The notes under the pieces: generated by a model
Seen by the model: the letters and a program-made list of their open reading frames with translations, nothing else
Told to the model about the DNA's origin: nothing
Database searches by the model: none
DNA from: CAZRWH01 sp964603905
GTDB lineage: Bacteria; Patescibacteriota; Gracilibacteria; UBA1369; UBA12470
DNA: 27,118 nt
NCBI GenBank assembly: GCA_964603905.1
Contig: CAZRWH010000017.1
Span: 1 to 27,118, forward strand
Reading direction: 5' to 3'
Position numbers and translations under genes: made by a program
Shown: one piece after another, positions 22,274 through 27,118 of the stretch
How positions within the stretch are numbered: position 1 is the stretch's first letter
Layout of the letters: the number at the start of each line of letters is the position of its first letter

Positions 22274-22930
22274 TTATTTACATTCTGGATCGGCGTAATC
22301 AGCCCATCCATCAGCATCGTTATCTACTCCGTCTCCACAAGATTCACCTTCGTAACCTTTTAGATTTCCCCAGTTTGTAGATTCTACGCTCAACCCTAGA
22401 CCTGTGTCGCCAGCCATCCCTGTGTCTTCTACTGGATATGCAAGTGATTCATAATGATTTTCATATCCTTCAGGGTATTGAGCACCGGCTTCAGATTCAG
22501 AGTCGTCCCAAGCGTTTTCACATTCAGGATCTGCTGAGATAGTACCTGTTCCCTCTGCATTATTCCAACCGTCTCCGTCGTTGTCTTTGTCGTCATTGCA
22601 TTCTACGAACCTTTCGTCGTCGTAACCTGTATTACAAAAAGGATCTGCTGCATCGGTAAGTCCATCACCATTGTTGTCTTGTCCGTCACAACATGTAGCG
22701 TCACACGCAGGAGCTTCTGTATCGCCTGTATCGCCTGTTTCTACTGTATCGTTTGTCTCAGGAGTATTAATTTCGGTTTCTGGATTGCGGCATCCTGCTA
22801 TACCTACTAGGGCCATCAATGTAAGAACCTGCTTTCCTGTCTTTGTTGTAAAAAGATCTACTGCAGCATCTCCAGCCTCACTAACTACTTCTGCACCTTT
22901 GTTTAGGTAGCTTTTGATTGTGTTTAACAT
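22274..22930 (-). CDS. Probable lipoprotein with three Cys-bracketed Asp-rich (calcium-type) repeats
   Basis: A 218-residue acidic protein. A hydrophobic stretch ending in a lipobox (VLTLMALVGIAGC, C47) suggests lipid attachment, though the 33-residue N-terminal region before it is unusually long. A Thr/Glu/Asp-rich linker follows. Then three units of the form C-D-G-x-D-N-N/D-x-D-G ... D-P-x-C occur at C81-C99, C111-C137 and C198-C217 (for example CDGQDNNGDGLTDAADPFC). Such DxDNDxDG units resemble the calcium-binding loops of thrombospondin type 3/dockerin-like repeats and are common on surface proteins of myxobacteria. It is probably surface-exposed and calcium-stabilised; the partner is unknown. 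The ATG has no Shine-Dalgarno. Confidence 0.75.
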   Translation of the reverse strand: MLNTIKSYLNKGAEVVSEAGDAAVDLFTTKTGKQVLTLMALVGIAGCRNPETEINTPETNDTVETGDTGDTEAPACDATCCDGQDNNGDGLTDAADPFCNTGYDDERFVECNDDKDNDGDGWNNAEGTGTISADPECENAWDDSESEAGAQYPEGYENHYESLAYPVEDTGMAGDTGLGLSVESTNWGNLKGYEGESCGDGVDNDADGWADYADPECK

Positions 22931-23030
22931 GTTTACTTTGGTTAATTATTTTACAAAGAAGCGAATTGTACGCCTCGCGGGCGTTTTTGTCAAGTGCCCG
23001 GGACATAAAATCGTGATAACGCAAATTCCC

Positions 23031-23059
23031 TTGCCTGTTTGGCAGGTTTGGAGTAGAAT
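23031..23059 (+). promoter_or_regulatory. rpsO promoter
   Basis: TTGCCT (23031-23036), 17-bp spacer, TAGAAT (23054-23059). The start site near 23066 gives a 28-nt UTR. The -35 and spacer contain the inverted repeat TGCC-TGTTT-GGCA, which could be a protein-binding site. Confidence 0.65.
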
Positions 23060-23093
23060 CTCTTTTGTGAACATATTTTAAAATTTTCTAATA

Positions 23094-23357
23094 ATGAAAT
23101 CAGACGCAAAGAAGAAGGTGATCAAAAAACATCAAACCCATGATAAAGACACCGGATCTCCTCAAGTACAGATTGCCATTCTGACCAAGAAGATCAACGA
23201 TCTGAGTGAACATTTGAAAACTCACGCCAAAGATAACCATTCTAGAAGAGGCCTTATCAAGATGGTTGGTAAGAGAAGAAGCCTTCTTAATTACCTGAAA
23301 AACAAGAGTAAAGAGTCTTATGACGAGCTGATCGCGGCGCTGAAATTAAGAAAATAA
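23094..23357 (+). CDS. rpsO: 30S ribosomal protein S15
   Basis: An 87-residue S15, a primary 16S rRNA-binding protein of the small subunit. Recognised by HDKDTGSPQVQIAILTKKIN, LSEHLKTHAKDNHSRRGL and the finish MVGKRRSLLNYLKNKSKESY. Length is standard. It is followed by its own terminator and then pnp, the classic bacterial rpsO-pnp order. The leader is A/T-rich with no Shine-Dalgarno, even though this is a ribosomal-protein gene. Confidence 0.97.
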   Translation: MKSDAKKKVIKKHQTHDKDTGSPQVQIAILTKKINDLSEHLKTHAKDNHSRRGLIKMVGKRRSLLNYLKNKSKESYDELIAALKLRK

Positions 23358-23363
23358 TCTCTG

Positions 23364-23389
23364 TGGCCTCACCTAGTGGGGCCATTTTT
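23364..23389 (+). terminator. rpsO terminator
   Basis: A 9-bp stem TGGCCTCAC / GTGGGGCCA (one G-T pair) with a 3-nt loop and TTTTT, starting 6 bp after the rpsO stop. Confidence 0.85.
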
Positions 23390-23446
23390 GTTCCTTGAAA
23401 TATCGGCAACATTCTATCGAAATAACTTTAAGAGGTGATTTCTGAT

Positions 23447-23524
23447 CTGATAGCCCCTCTATCAGGTTGCAATTTGCTTCTTATTGTAAAGTTGTTTTGA
23501 TAGCGCCGTTGGGCGTAAAACAAC
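23447..23524 (+). promoter_or_regulatory. Structured pnp leader, two hairpins
   Basis: Hairpin 1: CTGATAG-CCCCT-CTATCAG (23447-23465). Hairpin 2: GTTGTTTT / AAAACAAC (23491-23524) enclosing an inner CGCC/GGCG stem. Hairpin 1 could be replaced by pairing AGAGG (near 23431) with CCTCT (23456-23460). In E. coli the pnp leader hairpin is the site of RNase III/PNPase autoregulation, so a similar role is possible. No clear promoter was found in the 200-bp gap. Confidence 0.45.
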
Positions 23525-23534
23525 AATTATTATA

Positions 23535-23567
23535 GGTCATGGACTATAAATCATAGCCCATAGACTA
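23535..23567. repeat. Short tandem degenerate repeat before pnp
   Basis: GGTCATGGACTATAAATCATAGCCCATAGACTA-like words (ATAGACTA/ATGGACTA/ATCATAG) fill the end of the gap. Same kind of filler as elsewhere but a different word. Confidence 0.5.
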
Positions 23568-23592
23568 TTTTTACATTCTAATTCTCATAAAT

Positions 23593-25695
23593 ATGAAAGA
23601 ATCAGTTTCTTTTGATTTTGCTGGACGCGAATTTAAACTCGAGACCGGTGAACTCGCAGCACAAGCTCACGGAGCTGTTGTTGCTTCGCTCGGAGACACA
23701 GTCATTTTGGCTACTGCTACCATGGGAGGTGCACGAGAAGGCATGGACTTCTTCCCTCTGATGGTTGAATACTCCGAAAAATTCTATGCTACAGGTAAGA
23801 TTAGCGGAAGTCGTTTCATCAAGCGTGAAGGACGCCCGTCTGATAAAGCTGTACTAACTTCTAGGTTAACTGACCGACCGCTTCGCCCTCTATTTCCTAA
23901 AATGATGAGGAACGAGGTTCAAGTAATCTGCACTGTTCTATCAGCAGACATGGAGGTTGATCCTGCAACCACAGGAATTACAGCTGCAAGTGCGGCTCTA
24001 ATGCTTTCTGGAATGCCTTTCCAAGGTCCTGTTGCAGGAGTACGGATCGGAATGATTGATGACGAACTAATCGTAAATCCAACTCTTGAGCAAGAACAAG
24101 AAGGTCGTCTAAACCTTGTTGTCGCAGGAACAATGGATGCGATAACTATGGTTGAAGCTGGAGCAAAAGAAGTTTCTGAAGAGAAAATGCTTCAAGCTCT
24201 TGATCTTGCACACCAATACATCAAAAAACTTTGTGAACTTCAAATTGAACTTCGTGACAAAGTGGGAGTCACTCCTCTTGAGTACAACGAAGACACTGTC
24301 AACGAAGAAGCTGCAACTGCAGTTGCAGAGGCAATCACCGAGGCAGATCTAGACGGAGTTACAGGCGACAAAAAAGAGGTCAAAAATAAACTTCACGAAC
24401 TTGAAGAAAAACTTCTAGAAAAGTACGCTACTCAAATCGAAGAAGAAGTTTTCTCAGAAGGAGATCTTTATGGAGCACTTGATACAGCCTTCAAAAAACG
24501 CCTAAGAAAAAACATCCTGGAAACAGGTGCTCGTATCGACGGACGTAATCCTGAAGATATTCGCCCAATTAGCTGTAAAGTCGGAGTTCTTCCTCGAACA
24601 CACGGAAGCGCGATCTTCCAAAGAGGAGAAACTCAAGCTCTTACAATTACAACACTTGGAGCTCCAGGTGCAGCTCAGCTGATCGACACCATGGATCAAG
24701 ATGACGAAAAGAGATACATGCATCACTATAACTTCCCTCCTTACTCTGTTGGAGAGGCTCGTATGCTACGTAGCACATCTCGTCGTGAGATTGGACACGG
24801 ATACCTCGCAGAGCGCGCTCTTGAGCAAATGATTCCTGAAAAAGGAAACTTCGCTTACACAATGCGTGTTGTATCTGAAATCCTTGCTTGTAACGGATCA
24901 AGCTCGATGGCGAGTGTGTGTGGATCAACTCTAAGTTTGATGGACGCAGGTGTACCTATTACAGCTCCTGTATCAGGAATTGCGATGGGACTTGTAACTG
25001 AGAACACCGATGGTGTTTTGACTCCTGGAGGCAAATACACAATCCTATCTGACATCCAAGGGATGGAGGACTTCGCTGGAGATATGGACTTCAAGGTAAC
25101 AGGTACTCCAAACGGTATTACAGCTCTACAAATGGACATCAAGGTCAAAGGACTTACGATGGAAATCATGCGTGAAGCATTGGACAAAGCTAAAGAAGGA
25201 AGAGGTTACATTTTGGATAAGATGCTTGAGGCACTACCTCAAGCCCGTGAAAACATGTCGCCTTATGCTCCAATGATCTCGAGCATGAGAATCGACCCTG
25301 ACAAAATCAGAGAGGTTATCGGTAAAGGAGGAGAAACTATCCAAAAAATTACCGGTGAATGTGAGGTCGAAATGGACATCGAAGACGACGGACTAATCAT
25401 GATTACAGCTCCTGACCAAGAAAGAGGTCAAAAAGCTATGGATTGGGTTAAATCAATCGTTGCCGACCCTGAAGTAGGAGCAATTTATGACGCAAAAGTT
25501 GTTAAGCTTATGGAATTCGGAGCTTTCGTTGAGTTCATGCCTGGAAAACAAGGGCTTGTTCACATCTCTAAGCTTGCGAAAGAAAGAGTTAACAAAGTTG
25601 AAGACGTCGTAAAAGAAGGAGACGCAATCAAAGTCAAACTTCTAGAAGTCGACAAGGCTGGAAGATACAATCTTTCGAAGAAGGACGCTGAATAG
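23593..25695 (+). CDS. pnp: Polyribonucleotide nucleotidyltransferase (PNPase)
   Basis: A 700-residue 3'-5' phosphorolytic exoribonuclease that forms a trimer and degrades mRNA. Order: first RNase PH domain (about 1-210), helical linker, second RNase PH domain (about 300-540) with the catalytic D493, D499 and K501 in GMEDFAGDMDFK, KH domain with the GxxG loop at 577-580 (VIGKGGETI), and an S1 domain (VGAIYDAKVVKLMEFGAFVE) at the C-terminus. It is complete and of normal length. The start is an ATG with an AT-rich leader and no Shine-Dalgarno; the upstream leader is structured. Confidence 0.97.
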   Translation: MKESVSFDFAGREFKLETGELAAQAHGAVVASLGDTVILATATMGGAREGMDFFPLMVEYSEKFYATGKISGSRFIKREGRPSDKAVLTSRLTDRPLRPLFPKMMRNEVQVICTVLSADMEVDPATTGITAASAALMLSGMPFQGPVAGVRIGMIDDELIVNPTLEQEQEGRLNLVVAGTMDAITMVEAGAKEVSEEKMLQALDLAHQYIKKLCELQIELRDKVGVTPLEYNEDTVNEEAATAVAEAITEADLDGVTGDKKEVKNKLHELEEKLLEKYATQIEEEVFSEGDLYGALDTAFKKRLRKNILETGARIDGRNPEDIRPISCKVGVLPRTHGSAIFQRGETQALTITTLGAPGAAQLIDTMDQDDEKRYMHHYNFPPYSVGEARMLRSTSRREIGHGYLAERALEQMIPEKGNFAYTMRVVSEILACNGSSSMASVCGSTLSLMDAGVPITAPVSGIAMGLVTENTDGVLTPGGKYTILSDIQGMEDFAGDMDFKVTGTPNGITALQMDIKVKGLTMEIMREALDKAKEGRGYILDKMLEALPQARENMSPYAPMISSMRIDPDKIREVIGKGGETIQKITGECEVEMDIEDDGLIMITAPDQERGQKAMDWVKSIVADPEVGAIYDAKVVKLMEFGAFVEFMPGKQGLVHISKLAKERVNKVEDVVKEGDAIKVKLLEVDKAGRYNLSKKDAE

Positions 25696-25720
25696 GCGTA
25701 TGACTTATGACAGAAGACTT

Positions 25721-25753
25721 AAGAGGTTCTACCGAGAGGTGGGGCCTCTTTTT
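25721..25753 (+). terminator. pnp terminator
   Basis: A 13-bp stem with GAGA tetraloop, 5' arm AAGAGGTTCTACC and 3' arm GGTGGGGCCTCTT (four G-T pairs), followed by TTTTT. Starts 25 bp after the pnp stop. Confidence 0.85.
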
Positions 25754-25754
25754 A

Positions 25755-25783
25755 ATTAGCAGTCAGCAATCAGCAAGGAGCAG
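25755..25783. repeat. Short tandem degenerate repeat, AGTCAGCAATCAGC type
   Basis: TTAGCAGTCAGCAATCAGCA is shared nearly word for word with the tract after corA (21205-21244). Confidence 0.6.
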
Positions 25784-25803
25784 CTTGTTGGTGATTTTTT
25801 ATA

Positions 25804-26025
25804 CTAATCCAAATCCGATAGATCTCTTGCTAGCCAATCTGTAAATCTTGAACGAAATTCCTGCGCGTCTCTAGTCGGTGGCAAACCTTCTTTTCTTCTA
25901 GCCCTTCCAAATCCGGACAACACAGCGCTTGTTTGCGGATCATGTACAATTCCGTCAATAATTTCGCATGCTACCCTGTCAGCTATCTGATCGCTTAGAG
26001 CCGAACTAATTTTAAAAGTTGCCAT
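25804..26025 (-). CDS. Small hypothetical protein, 73 residues
   Basis: No family recognised. MATFKISSALSDQIADRVAC begins it; helices follow, with FGRARRKEGLPPTRDAQEFR and an acidic end (DWLARDLSDLD). The ATG at 26025 is preferred to the frame's earlier ATG at 26076 because it gives a natural soluble N-terminus and has the same AATAAA-ATG leader as the 132-residue gene at 17432. Soluble, probably alpha-helical. It is convergent with pnp and divergent from tRNA-Gly. Confidence 0.55.
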   Translation of the reverse strand: MATFKISSALSDQIADRVACEIIDGIVHDPQTSAVLSGFGRARRKEGLPPTRDAQEFRSRFTDWLARDLSDLD

Positions 26026-26097
26026 TTTATTCGTGTTATATGAGGCGATTTTATAATATCCGCCTACAATCATCAATTATGTGAGATTGATTTTTTA

Positions 26098-26126
26098 TTG
26101 AAAAGTGATGCGGAATGTCCTAAATT
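26098..26126 (+). promoter_or_regulatory. tRNA-Gly promoter
   Basis: TTGAAA (26098-26103), 17-bp spacer, TAAATT (26121-26126). Start site near 26133, a dozen bases before the mature tRNA 5' end. Confidence 0.65.
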
Positions 26127-26145
26127 GGGTTGGCACGAAAAACAA

Positions 26146-26220
26146 GCGGGTATCGTATAGTGGCTATTATGCGACCTTGCCAAGGTCGAGAGACGGGTTC
26201 AATTCCCGTTACCCGCTCCA
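26146..26220 (+). tRNA. tRNA-Gly (anticodon GCC)
   Basis: A complete 75-nt cloverleaf. Acceptor arm GCGGGTA/TACCCGC; anticodon stem CGACC/GGTCG with loop TTGCCAA, so anticodon GCC, reading GGC/GGU; T arm ACGGG/CCCGT with loop TTCAATT; discriminator T and encoded CCA at 26218-26220. Confidence 0.97.
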
Positions 26221-26221
26221 G

Positions 26222-26246
26222 ACGTAAATTTTAATTACGTTTTTTT
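26222..26246 (+). terminator. tRNA-Gly terminator
   Basis: ACGTAA / TTACGT stem with 7-nt loop followed immediately by seven T, one base past the tRNA CCA end. A second small hairpin (GAGGCG-AATA-CGCCCTC) follows at 26247-26263. Confidence 0.8.
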
Positions 26247-26326
26247 GAGGCGAATACGCCCTCTCCACCAAACCTGTTCTTCTTCGACTTGCTGGCCTTT
26301 TTGTGCTTTTTGCAAGTGTTAAATAT

Positions 26327-26354
26327 TTGACTTTTGAATATATTTGGATACAAT
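26327..26354 (+). promoter_or_regulatory. Promoter of the candidate structured RNA
   Basis: TTGACT (26327-26332), 16-bp spacer, TACAAT (26349-26354). The start site would be near 26361, and no protein-coding start follows. Confidence 0.65.
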
Positions 26355-26360
26355 TGCATG

Positions 26361-26953
26361 AATACTTCAGTTCAAACAAAAACGTTCTTTCAAAACTAAA
26401 ACAAAAAACAAGGGGATCCAATCCCCAGTAAGTAATCCTGTGGAGCTTAGAAACCACTTCTCTCTACATCTTCCTAACAGATCTGACTCTCAAGCCTACA
26501 AATAATATAAACAGGCTGGTCAGCAAGGAATAACAGATTGAAACCCATTCGACTACAGGATCTTAGGAGGTAATTCACACTACGATGAGAGATATATTCT
26601 CCATCGCCACACGCTACCCCCGACCCTATTTTCGGAAAAATCATTAATTTTCTGAGTTCTCAAGATTACTTTGCAAAGGACCCTCGTTCTAACTTGTTAG
26701 AATAAGACTATTGGGACCTAACGTAAGCCACGAGGTTTACAAGAAATTTAGCTTCGTATTTCAGTCTCTCCAAAGCGTGCATTTGCACCACTAAAATACA
26801 CCATGGAGCGGCCCTGGTTCGGCCATAAAACTAACCAGAGCAAGGTAATAACAAGAGGAGGCTTAGTCACCTACCCGCCAGCCGTTGATTTTGGACATCG
26901 TCCTCAGCGATCTAGATATCGTTGATAGGACTTCAGAACTAACGGCTGTTTTT
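26361..26953 (+). ncRNA. Candidate large structured non-coding RNA (about 590 nt), class unknown
   Basis: No credible protein gene lies here, yet there is a good promoter and a terminal hairpin with T-run. Visible helices: GGGGAT-CCA-ATCCCC (26412-26426); ATCCTGTGG (26435-26443) with CTACAGGAT (26553-26561); CTGAC/GTCAG (26484-26488 / 26519-26523) stacked on AGCCT/AGGCT (26493-26497 / 26513-26517); CGATG/CATCG plus GAGA/TCTC near 26583-26606; CCTCGT/ACGAGG enclosing TTCTAA-CTTG-TTAGAA; GTGC-ATTT-GCAC; CTGGTT/AACCAG; and the long 3' stem. I cannot match it to tmRNA (no tRNA-like ends), RNase P (GAGGAGGCTTAG faintly recalls its 3' conserved block, but the 5' partner is absent), 6S, SRP RNA or group I/II introns. 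Size and position by a tRNA recall big RNAs such as ROOL or GOLLD, without any motif proof. Confidence 0.55.
26879..26953 (+). terminator. Elaborate 3' stem-loop and terminator of the candidate RNA
   Basis: Outer stem CAGCCGTT (26879-26886) / AACGGCTG (26941-26948), followed by TTTTT. Inside it GTCCT/AGGAC (26900-26904 / 26927-26931) and CAGCGAT/ATCGTTG (26905-26911 / 26918-26924) stack almost continuously. Confidence 0.75.
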
Positions 26954-26959
26954 AGTTAG

Positions 26960-27105
26960 TAGCGAGATTTGCGATCCGAAGCGTTAGGAGTACGATCTCC
27001 GAGAGTGCTCCGGGAGCGCAGGACAGTTTTTAATAAATAACGAGATTTTCTGAGCAAGCAGACAAATCGAGTTATTTAGCAAAAAACTGAGCAAATCCCT
27101 ATTGA
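26960..27105 (+). repeat. Dispersed repeat element, copy B (146 bp)
   Basis: Starts TAGCGAG-N4-GCGATCCGAAG (26960-26981), has a middle block at 27019-27064 that matches copy A without gaps over 46 bp, and ends ACAAATCGAGTTATTT-N19-CCCTATTGA (27062-27105). An imperfect inverted repeat, TAAATAAC/GTTATTTA with inner GATTT/AAATC, spans 27034-27078. AGTTAGTAGCGAG occurs at both 26954-26966 and 27106-27118, so a second copy seems to begin at the window edge. Confidence 0.7.
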
Positions 27106-27118
27106 AGTTAGTAGCGAG
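27106..27118 (+). repeat. Start of a further repeat copy, cut by window end
   Basis: AGTTAGTAGCGAG repeats 26954-26966 exactly, suggesting a tandem copy continues beyond the window. Confidence 0.4.

Noticed and set aside
24152..25187. Several 66-110-codon frames inside pnp on both strands
   Set aside because: They lie within the conserved pnp coding sequence and have shadow-like composition.
26405..26426. Minus-strand terminator reading of GGGGAT-TGG-ATCCCC followed by TTGTTTTTTG
   Set aside because: It is possible as a terminator for a minus-strand transcript, but no minus-strand promoter was found near 26960, whereas the plus strand has both promoter and terminator. Strand should still be verified.
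26565..26647. A 20-codon ORF (ATG at 26585) after a perfect AGGAGG
   Set aside because: The AGGAGG is 14 nt from the ATG, SD sites are otherwise unused here, and the segment is part of paired stems of the candidate RNA.
26361..26953. Identification of the structured region as RNase P RNA or tmRNA
   Set aside because: GAGGAGGCTTAG is only faintly like the RNase P 3' conserved block and no matching 5' block is present; there is no tRNA-like acceptor end or tag reading frame for tmRNA.
1..27118. UGA recoded as an amino acid (as in Gracilibacteria)
   Set aside because: Several genes end properly at TGA, including rsmI and the wall hydrolase, and full-length genes contain no in-frame TGA.
1..27118. 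CRISPR array, insertion sequence or prophage
   Set aside because: No regularly spaced direct repeats, transposase or phage structural genes are visible; the repeats present are degenerate tandem words and the element described above.

Overview
The window looks like a chromosomal segment of a Candidate Phyla Radiation (Patescibacteria) bacterium, most plausibly a Peregrinibacteria-type lineage. The reasons are a compact mix of core genes with many short proteins of unknown function, a shortened LeuS and TsaB, an M23-free but amidase/SpoIID-rich cell-wall gene, type IV pilin-like proteins and a CsaB-type pyruvyl transferase. UGA is used as a true stop (for example rsmI and the 1046-residue cell-wall gene), so this is the standard bacterial code and not the UGA-recoding Gracilibacteria/Absconditabacteria. 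The taxonomic call is inference; no marker gene was searched.

Layout. 1-6760: a minus-strand run holding two uncharacterised coiled-coil/TPR genes, a widely conserved hypothetical, a PGCG-repeat metal transporter, csaB and a methyltransferase. 6865-7788: rnhA (with an extra zinc ribbon) converging on trxA, with overlapping ends. 8008-13301: a plus-strand run with a large secreted amidase plus SpoIID wall hydrolase, a small coiled-coil protein, tsaB, rsmI and a pseudopilin. 13285-14349: a cysteine-synthase locus preceded by a strong promoter, a 24-codon leaderless ORF with six Cys codons, and an intrinsic terminator that can be disrupted by pairing with the leader ORF: a candidate cysteine attenuator. 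14350-17880: leuS, one unknown gene, a small membrane protein, and repeats. 17894-21206: a lone cyclic-nucleotide-binding domain abutting a DUF3307 membrane protein, a coiled-coil ORF, a multi-pass membrane protein and corA. 21294-22930: an unknown 287-residue protein and a probable lipoprotein with three Cys-bracketed Asp-rich (calcium-type) repeats. 23094-25695: rpsO and pnp in their usual order, separated by structured leader sequence. 25804-27118: a small unknown gene, tRNA-Gly(GCC), then about 600 bp without a protein gene but with its own promoter, many hairpins and an elaborate terminator (candidate large structured RNA), and a dispersed repeat.

Genome-wide style. Almost no gene here has a Shine-Dalgarno sequence; starts are preceded by A/T-rich or ACY-rich leaders. 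Promoters are ordinary sigma70-like, several with an extended -10 (TGn). Intergenic gaps are filled with degenerate short tandem words (AGTCAGCAATCAGC, GTAGTTGTAGTGG, GAATTATGAATGAC types). One larger repeat family has alignable copies at leuS/cysK, at the end of the window, and a partial one after corA.

The most interesting items are the polycysteine leader/attenuator before cysK, the unassigned 590-nt RNA candidate after tRNA-Gly, the dispersed repeat with conserved ends, and the single-polypeptide amidase-SpoIID hydrolase.
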